Part shown: positions 31,001-40,226 of the stretch, in pieces | How positions within the stretch are numbered: the stretch's first letter is position 1 | How the letters are laid out: every line of letters starts with the position of its first letter | Source of the DNA: Conchocele bisecta | Taxonomy: Eukaryota; Mollusca; Bivalvia; Lucinida; Thyasiridae | Assembly: GCA_029237695.1 (NCBI GenBank) | Contig: CM055265.1 | Span: forward strand, 212,738,506 to 212,802,505 | Direction: 5' to 3' | DNA: 64,000 nucleotides | Position numbers and translations under genes: made by a program | Notes under the pieces: generated by a model | Database searches by the model: none | Told to the model about the DNA's origin: nothing | The model's input: only the letters and a program-made list of their open reading frames with translations

Positions 31001-32711
31001 TTACTTCTGCTACAGCAGAGAGCAGATTCTGACTTGAATATTTACGAAATGACCCGTTTAAGCTCTCCTGACTTGAAACCCGCATGGGCGATAACACAGG
31101 TGACACGTCGGAGAATTCATCGTTCGAAAGCGAAATATCTGTCTGAACACGGCGACTTTTGATGAGGCTGCGTCGACGGCGCTGTCGGCGATCGGACTCA
31201 CCATCGCCCATGTTAGTTATAATGATGTCCTGTATGGCCGGCGCGTCGCCGTCAATTATGGGCAGGGAACTCGTCGATGAACTCCGGCCCTTCTTCAGTT
31301 CGGCGGAACATTTCACACAGCTTCCATTGACAATTTCATCTGACTGAAATATCTGTTTGTTTGAGTCGACCATAGAACACATTGTGTTTACACTTACGTC
31401 AGTCCTATGTACTGGTTCGTCATTATTAAATCCATTACTCATATGTTTCCTATAATTAGTATCTGATCTAGGAACATTTGCAGGTGGGACAGTGAATGTC
31501 ATTTCTGCCGTGACAAACGACGATGGTTGACTACTGGTGTCAGTTTGTGTGTCACGGGTTGCACAGATACGTTTAGGTGGTCTGTCCCCGTCCGTATCCG
31601 CGCGATGTTTAACACTTCCTCCGTCGTTCTCAGACTCGTCATCAGACTTCGTTGAAATGTAGCCCAACTTCACGTTCCCGGGAACAAACTTAATGTTCTG
31701 TACGACATTATCGGGTTCGGGTGGTAAACCGGGTTCCAGCAGGGTAGATAGCTTATTCTGTAAATCCTTTTTCAGAAGTAACATTTCAATTCCATCATTT
31801 CGGTTTATAATTATTTCAGCCAGATTACATGTTGCTTGTAAACCTTCAAGGTTTTCCTGTAACCATTCTTTATTTTGTAGGAAGCTTTGTATACTATCAC
31901 CGTATTCGTTGTCTACACGCTGCATTAACTGCCTCTCCGTGCTTCGGACTTGTGAAATGTAACTGATGGCAAGGTCACGAATATTGTCCCTTGTTTCTTT
32001 AAGGGTAGTTTCTACTTGGTTTATTGTTGATATTCGCCCCTGCACCTCGCCCAGTCTATCTTTACACTGACTCAATAATGTATCTAACCCGGACTTGTAT
32101 TTCGAAAATCCGTCACTAAACGAACAAATTTCGTGGTCTCTATGCTCCTGAAATGTGCAGACGACACATATACATTCGTCACATGGCTCGCAATAGAACC
32201 TGACAATTTCATCTGGGTGATTCTTACATTCTATATCTTTCTCACCTTCTATGTCAATTAAGCTGTGATTCTGTGTCACCCTGGTCGTCATGTGCAGGTC
32301 CACACATGACTTACACAGCAGTTTGGCGCAGTCGAGACATTTATGGCACGCATTGTTACTACTTCGTGGCTTCTCGTTTGTACATATTTCACACGGCGGG
32401 ACTTTTCCTGTGCGTTTCCTGTTAATGGCGTCCGTTAGACTGGACACGAGGAAATTATCCGGAAGTCGCCGAACCCCGCCGGTGGGTATTTCCGTTTTAC
32501 TCCGGCACAACGGACATGTAATATAACGACTGTAGAGAAGGAAGCGGGAACTCCTGTTTGTATCCGAGTCGACGTGTTGCTGCAGGCAGTCTGTACAGAA
32601 GGTATGTAGGCAGACCAGCGTCTTTGGGTCCCGGTACGGATCAAAACAGATCTTACAGTGCAGGAACTGGTCAGTTATCTCCTTCATCAACTTATTGCCC
32701 GCCGTCGCCAT
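28017..32711 (-). CDS. Giant TRIM/RBCC protein with long disordered tail, probable E3 ubiquitin ligase
   Basis: Single open frame of 1564 residues. The start ATG sits in a strong Kozak context (CACCATGG). RING finger: C19, C22, C34, H36, C39, C42, C66, C69, the C3HC4 arrangement that binds E2 enzymes in TRIM ligases. B-box 1: about 107-149 (C107, C110, C122, C125, C133, C136, H140, H149). B-box 2: C162, H165, C174, C177, C182, C185, H190, H193. Coiled coil: about 205-325. The rest is unlike standard TRIMs: no NHL, SPRY, FN3 or filamin domain. Residues 386-1161 hold some twenty T-x-T motifs (RDTQTD, SDTQTP, CDTQTL). Two lysine-rich runs lie at 748-777 and 1461-1475. Serine/proline-rich sequence covers 1190-1500, and the last 50 residues (FVYMRNRIF ... 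FDFAATFTKKK) look ordered. Most TRIMs are 400-800 residues. Ligase activity is inferred from family; targets are unknown. No intron inside the coding sequence; a 5' UTR intron is possible. Opposite-strand frames are shadows. Confidence 0.95.
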   Translation of the reverse strand: MATAGNKLMKEITDQFLHCKICFDPYRDPKTLVCLHTFCTDCLQQHVDSDTNRSSRFLLYSRYITCPLCRSKTEIPTGGVRRLPDNFLVSSLTDAINRKRTGKVPPCEICTNEKPRSSNNACHKCLDCAKLLCKSCVDLHMTTRVTQNHSLIDIEGEKDIECKNHPDEIVRFYCEPCDECICVVCTFQEHRDHEICSFSDGFSKYKSGLDTLLSQCKDRLGEVQGRISTINQVETTLKETRDNIRDLAISYISQVRSTERQLMQRVDNEYGDSIQSFLQNKEWLQENLEGLQATCNLAEIIINRNDGIEMLLLKKDLQNKLSTLLEPGLPPEPDNVVQNIKFVPGNVKLGYISTKSDDESENDGGSVKHRADTDGDRPPKRICATRDTQTDTSSQPSSFVTAEMTFTVPPANVPRSDTNYRKHMSNGFNNDEPVHRTDVSVNTMCSMVDSNKQIFQSDEIVNGSCVKCSAELKKGRSSSTSSLPIIDGDAPAIQDIIITNMGDGESDRRQRRRRSLIKSRRVQTDISLSNDEFSDVSPVLSPMRVSSQESLNGSFRKYSSQNLLSAVAEVISTRTIALDPIDFTPETRNKSVNTTHPVKVIPDSRSVKTNTEKPDLRETTTMTFPSVRTSDTQTPDKITVNKNIATDYAGQRNKRTSTPIIISVDNSTYMPSVTHESKVTWTESAQTTDRSVCTEMADMVESATETMKPDVCEQSVGVKPDMHTVETNTTQDLVDYLIKSAAVGVVKEKKPKSKEKKDKTTDKKKKDERKKKEKKKYADTSTETDPVFRSDKETGTVRTIHTDSWTATVTPQLVNTGISPARPATREASIGTNPVILMDQATHTNVVNVQDNTTETVVVICDSETLTERVGIQDAQTAMDVHSENAETSTDTCYVTETGCVTDNTWLDEIDKDTSVTVCDVCQGRQSYVDSSTSPVPLDTSDRGTLVLSAVTPNNLVDCDTQTLPVKMYDKSIATSCDFEADIDAFRGLECTDAATSTENLPYIGLLSDMDCDEIILVPEVAFDVIGSDAEYEKLLSDEYNVLMCDATAQTIVSAATLDIDSMVAQETEFGPDLEKPIRDNLVTVGVNTEHALTFEKETCTPSSHHLSTGTNTICTSKVDKYTTTESHVRAMQELLGQSPVIERSLKLAKPVKKDVCVETDSTLLDEKMIACINKLKNVSDRLHSPTTKSSPESLPWKKGSDSDSNSDSSILKELDKQSESERRKNVMDLAAKSQAMLKSKDPKTEPVKRKAQPLTTLKGKYREKPPDAEREESSAPPSDQKRTPQARRNNSAPGRIATVPNQAALRKTSPKMSPKVSTKTQVNKPDTYNTYPASKQGQGPDFYSTVPKTRHPKQHLPIITETRPLSTGSNSSSASYRSAVSRQSSSPHDALDLSSLRLKAQPREQSASPTPQRHTARRKAVPATKTTVEVIPTTDVVPEARARTGSTSSDQTDGEPHPEKKGFMKKLFGSKKKKSLEKRTSSPSKSPKPGRKTLVQAPPTPEPPKEKPKEKPKAFVYMRNRIFTIQDNEDKFAKPIVNKYCMNNLEPVESPIFDFAATFTKKK
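28020..28166 (-). other. C-terminal tail of the TRIM protein
   Basis: Codons 1516-1564. After 1200 residues of low complexity the composition changes to mixed hydrophobic and aromatic (FVYMRNRIFTIQDNEDKFAK; then SPIFDFAATF), ending KKK. This suggests a folded or binding element, but I do not recognise the family. Confidence 0.5.
29229..31556 (-). repeat. Degenerate array of T-x-T short linear motifs in the TRIM protein
   Basis: Codons 386-1161. Recurrent pattern: a charged residue, then S/T/V/A-rich bases of the motif, x, T and D/E/N. Examples: RDTQTD 386-391, RRVQTD 520-525, KSVNTT 590-595, SDTQTP 630-635, SAQTTD 684-689, TSTETD 780-785, DAQTAM 874-879, CDTQTL 959-964, TAQTIV 1048-1053, VGVNTE 1085-1090. 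Not an exact DNA repeat; conserved only at protein level. Confidence 0.6.
32133..32657 (-). other. RING and two B-boxes of the TRIM protein
   Basis: Codons 19-193. All eight RING metal ligands and all eight B-box 2 ligands are present, so the zinc folds look intact. The loop between the sixth and seventh RING ligands (43-65) is long, at 23 residues. Confidence 0.9.
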
Positions 32712-33100
32712 GGTGAATATTATACAACTGTGTTGTTATTAGTATATAAGCATGTAGAGACGCGTAGGAACACGTTACCTGTCAGAAGTAATGATCGTCT
32801 GTTCGCTCCTCCATCAGTCACTCGTACTCACGAATGTGTATACGTACAGCACGTTTCCATCAACACATTATTCCAGTACACATTGTGGCGATCATGAATA
32901 TAATCCAGCGAACAGGTTTCTGTATCGCTGGGAAGTTGATCACCTCTCAGAGTTAACTAACATTCCACACCTCTGTTCCAGAAACGCACCTCCCGTTTTA
33001 GCGGCGTGAAGTCAACACTAAGATCACGTCAGATTAACTAGAGCTAGAATTAAATACCTGTCTTAGACGACTGACGTCACAATTCTCGTGCAATCATCGG
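32712..33100 (-). promoter_or_regulatory. Upstream region of the TRIM gene
   Basis: Reading toward the ATG on the minus strand: a CRE-type TGACGTCA at 33072-33079, then GACAGGTAACGTG near 32775, a TATATAC at about 32741-32748 and CTAATAACAACACAG just before the leader. The last words fit either a TATA box or a branch point plus 3' splice site of a 5' UTR intron; I cannot decide. No MITE lies in this 390 bp. Confidence 0.3.
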
Positions 33101-33694
33101 TCTCCCTCGGCGCGGGATATTTCTGGAAACAAGAAAACATCGGGATAATCAGGTGACTCAGGACGGAAGAACGGTAAGAGCTGCTTGTTTTATAAAAGAT
33201 CAACACGATATCACAAGATACTGTCAGTAATGGAACAGGTTTCTGGTAAAACGTTACATTTGGTCTTTGCAAGCGATGTAGACCCGGACACGCAAACTGT
33301 GCAGAATAAACAATGTTTCCATTACGTAACTGCTGTGATCAATTGCAAACAGTGACTATCCTAATCAGACTGCACAACAGTGTAGTCTGATCAGGATCTC
33401 CACTGTTTGTCATCCAAATAGTAAACTTTCGTTGTAGCCGTAGTATGTACCAGACACGGCGTTAACGTTACGAGATTCTACACATTGGACAAGTGTTCGT
33501 CCAAAGACATTGACCCGTACCGACCTCTGGCATCTGTATCCTGGTACCAGGCTTGCCACGTACGACCGTCTGGTTACCAGCTCATGTTTGGACCGTTACT
33601 GTTATAGTGACGTGACATGAGAAAAATGAATGAATGAAAGAAAACAGAATAGTATTGAAACTGTAGCTCGCTCCCGCATGCCGCATCACATGTT
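33101..33694. other. Unassigned with one B-type hairpin
   Basis: At about 33345-33410, AATCAGACTGCACA / TGTAGTCTGATCAGGATC forms a B-like hairpin; GCGATGTAGACCCGG at 33274 is another B word. GGAAACAAGAAAAC at 33125 loosely resembles an IRF site. Confidence 0.35.
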
Positions 33695-34157
33695 GGGGCC
33701 CGTTTCACTCAGTTTCGTAAGACTAAGAAGTTCGTAAGTGCAAAATTGTAATCCACAATAACATTTGTTCTGACAGCCGGATTTGGAAAATCGTGTGTGT
33801 GCAGCATTTACCGACATGAAACCGTAGGTACAAACTGGTAGCATTAGATAAACACGTTAACCCATTTCAGTCTGAGGATACGATAATTTTTGTTGAAAAA
33901 ATCTCATTATTTTGTTCATTCATCGATAAAGGTATATGTTGTTACCACTCATTTGAACCGTCTCGTTGAGACGGTTCAAATGAGTGGTAACAACATATAC
34001 TTTCGAAAGGATATAAAGAAAATAGGGATATTTTTCTCTCAAAAGGTTCATACTACTAAAAGCGTATCCCGTCTGTAATGGGTTAATGTGAGAAGCAAAT
34101 TCATAGAAATATTCTTACGAACATCGTTATCGTACGAAGTTTAGTAAAACCGGTCCC
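33695..34157. mobile_element. Family A MITE, copy 11, interrupted by a C hairpin
   Basis: Left end GGGGCCCGTTTCACTCAGTT and right end CGTACGAAGTTTAGTAAAAC enclose about 360 bp that is not A. That sequence contains the C hairpin at 33932-34003 and its usual flanks. Confidence 0.7.
33932..34003. mobile_element. Family C hairpin, copy 3
   Basis: ATATGTTGTTACCACTCATT, GAACCGTCTCG, GAGACGGTTC and a perfect mirror. It differs from copy 1 by G to T at one stem position with the compensating change in the other arm. Confidence 0.9.
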
Positions 34158-34547
34158 GGGTCTATAAAATGCTCAGACTAACAGTATCCACTGACATGCG
34201 CCTGCATATTAATCACAAACGAGCAGGCGTCATTTTGTACAATTTTAAAAGCAAGTACATCACACCTGTTATGTGTACTTTTATTTCTAAGGTAAAAGAA
34301 AGAAGGGCAACACAAAATAATGTCGAAATACAACACGGCATTATATGCGATATGTCTTGCAACACTAGTCGATTTGCAATTTATTGTACGTATCTTAATT
34401 GTAAAATGTGTGTTGGAATAATGTGTGTTGGAATAATGTGTGTTGGAATGTGTTTTAAGTCATTCCTTTCGGAAATAATAATTTAGAGCAAAATTCTCGA
34501 AGTAGACTGCAAACAACATCAAGACAATACAGCACGGTAGTAATAAC
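34158..34547. other. Unassigned with a short tandem repeat
   Basis: ATGTGTGTTGGAATA is repeated three times at about 34407-34450. No gene supported. Confidence 0.45.
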
Positions 34548-34550
34548 CTG

Positions 34551-34764
34551 GGGCCGTTTCACTAAACTTCGTACGACTAAAATGTTCGTAAGTGAAAAAA
34601 TGTGATAGTCTGTAAAGTTTACATTAACAATGTTTTCTTGTAAACAAGTATTGGATATACATTTATTGAGCAATAAATGTAAATCCATCAATTGAAATTT
34701 ACAGACGATCCTAAATTTGCACTTACGAACATTTGAGTCGTAGGAAGTTTAGTGACACGGGCCC
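34551..34764. mobile_element. Family A MITE, copy 12, centre deleted
   Basis: Flanked CTG / CAG. The central GCATAGGCTGCATATGC block is removed, leaving TTTATTGAGCAATAAATG, as expected of slippage across a hairpin. Confidence 0.9.
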
Positions 34765-34767
34765 CAG

Positions 34768-35582
34768 GCCCACAACGGTGATACATGAGTATGCAATGAA
34801 ACTCAGACTTGCACTCCACGAGACATCAACAGTACAAGTTAAAACAACTGCAGCGAAAGACATATGGTCATAAAAGTCCCCAATGAACCACCGAGAAACT
34901 ACAGTAGGAAACAAAACATATTAACAAACTTAAGTACAGTTCCGTGAGACACAATAACACAGGTGACTCTTTGTAACTGTCAGCGAACAGCATTGAGGAG
35001 ACACAATAACACAGGTGTCAGCGAACAGCATTGAGGGCTGGTGCGTGGTGCCGGAAACCTCTCGTTTCCCCCATCATCCTGTCCTACCATGGCAGTAACA
35101 TAATAAAGACAAAGAAGCACACTCACACTATACATATACATGAACCGAATTGTAATAATGTCAAATAAATTGTAAAATGAACCAGCTGATCGTGCTGACA
35201 TTCTGACGATGTGATCCCAAACACGCATGTAGTTACATGGAAGCAGGTCCGTCACTGGAACATTGACGCATTTTAACGTTTCGGGCGATTTTCAACATGG
35301 CTTTATAACGTTATATAACAACGACCTTTTTGAATTACAACTACACACTATTGGGCTCATTTGAATTTTAAGATGCACACTAGTGATTGATGAGGTTGGT
35401 GCATCGTCAACACTCACAGCTCGTATATGACAACTAATTAAAATATAGCGAATACTAAACCAAAAGACCAACTAACCAATGTAAAATTCTAAGCCTATAT
35501 AAAAAGCTACAGTAAGTCACGTGAACAACTGCGACCATGGAGCCATCAACGCAGCACACCGCTTGTACTTGTACTCCACAGC
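34768..35582. other. Unassigned with an imperfect tandem duplication
   Basis: GAGACACAATAACACAGGTG and TCAGCGAACAGCATTGAGG occur twice at 34948-35034. No gene supported. Confidence 0.45.
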
Positions 35583-35585
35583 CAG

Positions 35586-35812
35586 GGGCCCGTTTCATTA
35601 AACTTCGTAAGACTAAAATGTTCGCAGGTGCAAATTTAGGATCGTCTGGCATTTTCAATTGATGGATTTACATTTATTGAACATAGGCTGCTCTCATAAA
35701 TGTAAATCCAACAATTGTTTACAAAAAAACACATCGTTAATGTGAAATTTACAGAGTATCATAATTTGGCACTTACGAACATTTTAGTCGTACGAAGTTT
35801 AGTGAAACGGCC
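35586..35812. mobile_element. Family A MITE, copy 13, centre half lost
   Basis: Flanked CAG / CTG. Left centre ACATAGGCTGC is followed at once by TCATAAATGTAAATCC, so one palindrome arm is deleted. Confidence 0.9.
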
Positions 35813-36088
35813 CTGGCGGCCCAGTTGTGAACGGTCCCACACGGAAAGTAATAGTACGTGTATTATACAAAACAACTGAAAAACTTCCACATCAGGATTA
35901 AATAGACCATACTCAGTACAAGACATGCCAGTAAGTGTGCCTGCTGCCTTGGAACGACCAGTCAACTCAAGGATATGAACATGAACGGAATGAAACGATT
36001 AATAAATATAACGAATAAGACGCACCAATGACAAGCAAAAACAACTACCGTATACATAATACAAATGGTAACATTGTAAACATAACTA
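35813..36088. other. Unassigned gap
   Basis: Nothing recognised. Confidence 0.3.
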
Positions 36089-36450
36089 TTATAGGAATGA
36101 ATGGCCGTTTTGTGGAATTTATCGGGGTATAAACTTGGAAAAGTCGCGGGAATACTGGACGAAGGCCGGAAGGCCTCGTCCAGTATTCCCGCGACTTTTC
36201 CAAGTTTATATCCCCGATAGATTCCACAAAACGGCCATTCATTCCTTATAATTCCAGCATTTGAAATAAATTCATCAAGAAAATGTGTTTATTTTCCGTT
36301 TTCTTAATAATTATTTTAACTGCGCCCGACGGTCACGGAAAGTAGTTCGGCATGGGAGTTTACTGGGATATAAATTTTAGACAGAGACTTGCTACGGACC
36401 AATCAAATGTTAGGGAATTGTGTAAATATTGTTGTGCTGGAATTATAAGA
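36089..36450. mobile_element. Family L element, copy 1, with 75-bp-arm hairpin
   Basis: GGAATGAATGGCCGTTTTGT ... AAGTCGCGGGAATACTGGAC is mirrored almost perfectly around GAAGGCCGGAAGGCCT to 36247. TTATAATTCCAGCA (36247) and TGCTGGAATTATAA (36435) bound a second, hairpin-free part. Copy 2 lies at 60615-60890. Confidence 0.85.
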
Positions 36451-36946
36451 TAGACAACAATTGGAATTCACAAAGCGCAAGCGATACATGAAGGAACGAC
36501 GTGGTCCAGTTGTAATAATATGCTGTGCACCCGTCGCCAGTTCTACTGGACAATCCTAATAATAAATAACCACCCAGACAAGAACAAGTTCAAAGTACTT
36601 CAGAGTATTATGAACAAAGAACAGACGAGTTATGATACAACACAATTATAAACAGTGTGCACATCATTGATTAAATGCACAGTTATACACATATTAAACG
36701 ATGGTTTCATGTAAACAAACAATTACAATACAATATAAGTTTACCCATTCATACTATCCAGCTACAGACACGACTATTCCACATCCACCGACTGTATCAC
36801 GTGTAAGGACCTATCACGTGTAGCGGTATTGGCAGGTAGGTGGCCAGGTAATCATGCGGAGTGCTTCCATCAACACGCCGACAAACCCCCCGACTGGAGC
36901 AAATAGACGGCGTCCAGCCTGTGTTTGTGGCGCTATAGACAGAGTC
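36451..36946. other. Unassigned stretch
   Basis: Nothing recognised. Confidence 0.3.
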
Positions 36947-36949
36947 CAG

Positions 36950-37190
36950 GGGCCCGTTTCACTAAACATCGTACGACTAAAATGTTCGTAAGTGCAAAAT
37001 TATGACAGTCTGTAAATTTCACATTAACAATGTTTTCTTGTAAACATTTATTGGATTTACATGTATTGAGCATAGGCTGCATATGCAGCCTATGCTCAAT
37101 AAATGTAAATCCATAAATTGAAATTTCCAGACGATCCTAAATTTGCACTTACGAACATTTTAGTCGTAAGAAGTTTAGTGAAACGGCCCC
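36950..37190. mobile_element. Family A MITE, copy 14
   Basis: Complete, with CAG on both flanks and the full central palindrome. Confidence 0.95.
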
Positions 37191-37223
37191 CAGTATTCTC
37201 GTACCTGGGATTGTCGCGGGTGT

Positions 37224-37396
37224 TGAACTCCGCGTTAGCTGACGTAATGTCTCTCAGTTATGCTTAGAGTTGTCGCATAAACGCAGTTTTCGTCTAGTAA
37301 CCATCTCTCCTGCATGTAACTGAATGGAAATTCGTCAGGGATCCGGCGCATTCTTCTACGTGCAAACATGTTACGCTGGCGCGGAGTGCAGCACCA
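37224..37396. mobile_element. Family V element, copy 2, shortened
   Basis: GAACTCCGCG, GTCGCATAAACGCAG, TTCGTCTAGTAACC, GTAACTGAATGGAAATTCG and GCGCGGAGTGCAGCACC in V order, with the central hairpin's second arm deleted. Confidence 0.65.
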
Positions 37397-37553
37397 GTGA
37401 TTGTGGAATCATCATGGACATACCATACAATACCAGTACAGGCAGAGATCAGCCGCTCGTCCACACAGTCTGACAGTCTGTCTACACTGTGTTCGCTATT
37501 TTGTGAGAGAATCACCACTGACTCTTGTAACGAACCACGCCAGTCATCAACAC

Positions 37554-37936
37554 CAGAGCTCCAGATAAGCTGCGTATTTGCGTAAATACCCAAATAAAAT
37601 TGCCAAAAACCCAATTGAAATCAGAAGTAATGAGTATCAAAAAGCAATGAAAAATTTGTGGTATCTTTATCATGCTACAGAAAACAATAAACAGACCACA
37701 ACTATAGCATATTTTCTTATTTTCCCATGAAAACACATGTTTGTATTTCATTAGAATTGTCTCCTTGGAAATACCAATATGTGTTTTCATTTAGAAGCAA
37801 ACTATTCAATAAGTGCGGTCTGATGTGTAAACAGTAGTGTGATTCTATTTTAAACAATTAAAATTTTGAAATACCCAATTGCTTCAGAAATGATGGAGTG
37901 ACAATACTCAATTACTAATTCCGTATCTGGAGCGCT
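37554..37936 (-). mobile_element. Family G element, copy 3
   Basis: Reverse orientation: GCTCCAGATAAGCTGCGTAT to GTATCTGGAGC. The central hairpin has lost a few bases of one arm. Confidence 0.85.
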
Positions 37937-38452
37937 GAACACTATACAGGTGCCTTTTCAAACGCGATCTACACCAACTGGTATATACCAGTAGAAGCCA
38001 AATTTGACTCGTCATGTATCATGAGCATGGGGAAGCATTTGTGATATAGCACAGCTTGGGCTTGTAATCAACTTATATTCGGATAAGTTTGTAAATAAAG
38101 CTTTGGAATTTACAACAAGCTGCCGACGAACGATGTAGACCATCGTAGACACATGTGGGACTACGTGCGAACGGGGGGCAGGGGTGGGGGCCAACTGCTC
38201 ACCCTTCGAGTTATATACCTGTAGATGACATTAACAATAACTTGGACAACCTTATTTTCGGTCCTGGGGCAAATCGGTCCCGTATAGAATCCATGTGTTG
38301 ATTTATATTCACAAATAAAATACAATACGTAATTGTAACATTACCCATGTCAATAATATACTGGCACCACTCATTTCAAATAGCGTGAACATGAAAATAC
38401 ACATTTGAATCATAGCTATATGAACATATGAGAGAATAGAGTAGACGTATTC
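37937..38452. other. Unassigned stretch
   Basis: Nothing recognised. Confidence 0.3.
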
Positions 38453-38875
38453 CAGTGTGCATGATCACGTGGTTATAACAACAACAACAGTGGCTGAAAG
38501 TGTTGAAAGCTTGAAAGTATTTATTTGATATTTTCCTTAATATGAAACGGATTTTGATGAAATATGGCGCAGCAACTGCGTCTTCGCGAGCTGCATTTGG
38601 TGGTTCAGGGAGTTTGGCACAGACTTATGTCGTTTTTGTGAAGAATCGATTTCCGTGTCAGAGACACGGACATCGGAAATCGATTCTTCGCAAAAAAAAC
38701 GATACAAGTTTTGGCGAAAATACAGAGACCACCAAAATGCAGCTTAACAAGCCATATTTCATCAAAATCCGATACGTAATAAGGACACTATACAATAATA
38801 CGTACTTTGAATCGGATGGATTCTGGAAAGTTCAGTACTTGTTGTTGTTGTTGGTACCACGTGAGCATACACCTT
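38453..38875. mobile_element. Family D MITE, copy 4
   Basis: GTGCATGATCACGTGG to CACGTGAGCATACACCTTG, with (CAA)n and (TTG)n at the two ends and the hairpin AATCGATTTCCGTGTC.. mirrored. About 420 bp. Confidence 0.85.
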
Positions 38876-39147
38876 GTATTCGTGTCGGGTATGAATGAAT
38901 GCAAGATTACATAATCTGTAGAAGCATGCGTTCACCTGCCGCAGTATTTTGTGCTTGAAACTACACATGATGTAAATTCATCACAGTTGGCGATATGCAG
39001 TCAGTGGAGTCTGGGAGATACGTTTGGGTGTCAAAACGATAAAGATGTACCCATACAGTTTGTTATGCGGGGCATGTTGCTTCAATTCGTGAAATTTCAA
39101 CTATTGTTTCACCCTTCTGGCGCGATTTCTTTGAATCTTAACCCTTA

Positions 39148-39278
39148 GACCGCTATCTTATTCTTTTTTTCGTCGTCACGTTTTCTTCTGTTTTCCATGT
39201 TTACCATCAAAAACATGCTTTGACAGCACTTTAGAATAATTTACAACATGCTTTGACAGCACTTCAGAATCATTTCTT
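39148..39278 (+). repeat. Dispersed repeat Y, copy 2
   Basis: CCGCTATCTTATTC, TCTGTTTTCCATG, ACCATCAAAAACATGCTTTG, then a second ACATGCTTTGACAGCACTT. Co-linear with 8812-8935. Confidence 0.6.
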
Positions 39279-39404
39279 AGACATCGTAGAATGTCCACCG
39301 TTATTTCGCTTGAAAATGTTATTGGCGGTATATTGGCAAAGAATTATACGTGATCATACGTGATAAAATTAGAGTGGTATAAAAGGTGTGCAAAAAAGGA
39401 ATGA

Positions 39405-39865
39405 GCATCCCTGCCTATATGGGTTTTGCGGCCAGTGTAGAACCACATCAAAATGTGCATGATCCACACAGTTCGCAATTCAATCGATGAAAAACCCGTC
39501 ATGCTTCTAACAAATAATATACATGTAGATAGTCATCTGGGGGTCGTTTCACTAAACTTCGTACGACTAAAATGTTCGTAAGTGCAAACTTATGATAGTC
39601 TGTACATTTCACATTAACATTGTTTTCATGTAAACAATTATTGGATTTACATTTATTGAGCATAGGCTGCATATGCAGCCTATGCTCAATAAATGTAAAT
39701 CCATCAATTGAAATTTCCAGACGATCCTAAATTTGCACTTACGAACATCTTAGTCGTACGAAGGTTAGTGAAACGGGACCCAGGCTACAGGAGTGTGCTA
39801 TTCGATCAGAACCGACACTGGTCACAACGTACATAAGCCCCATTTCCACAGTCACAGCCACATAT
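39405..39865. mobile_element. Family B MITE split by a family A insertion
   Basis: B words GCGGCCAGTGTAGAACC, CCCGTCATGCTTCTAACA and GATAGTCATC lie left of A. CAGGCTACAGGAGTGTGCTA and CCACAGTCACAGCCACATA lie right of it. The B consensus there reads TATCAGGCTACAGG. Confidence 0.85.
39540..39780. mobile_element. Family A MITE, copy 15, nested in B
   Basis: Complete copy. Left flank CTG, right flank CAG. Confidence 0.95.
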
Positions 39866-39916
39866 ATATGATCCCAGATATCAAGACATGAACTAATGCG
39901 GGTTCGGCAAACTCAG

Positions 39917-40143
39917 TGCCTGATGAGACAAGCCATGTGAGTTTGTACCTAAGAAGATGTGCGATATTTCACGAACACAATATTTACAGAAATTGTGATA
40001 TTGTCTGTATATATATGGTGTCAAAAATTGACGAAATTTGCAGCGCAATCACAAAGTTTCAACTTCATTGACGTTAATACCGTCAAATTTGTATAATACA
40101 CATTTTCATGATATATGGCACATTTTCTTGGTTTGTCTCATAT
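39917..40143. mobile_element. Family O MITE, copy 3 (diverged)
   Basis: GATGAGACAAGCCATGTGAG, TTTGTACCTAAGAAGATGTG and the right end TGTCTCATAT. The inner part is much altered. Confidence 0.6.
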
Positions 40144-40226
40144 AGATATAAAATGTAATTGTAAGAGAATGAACCATGAGTAGATTGCACGGGTAGCTAC
40201 CATGGTTGAGAATGGACGTGGATGTA

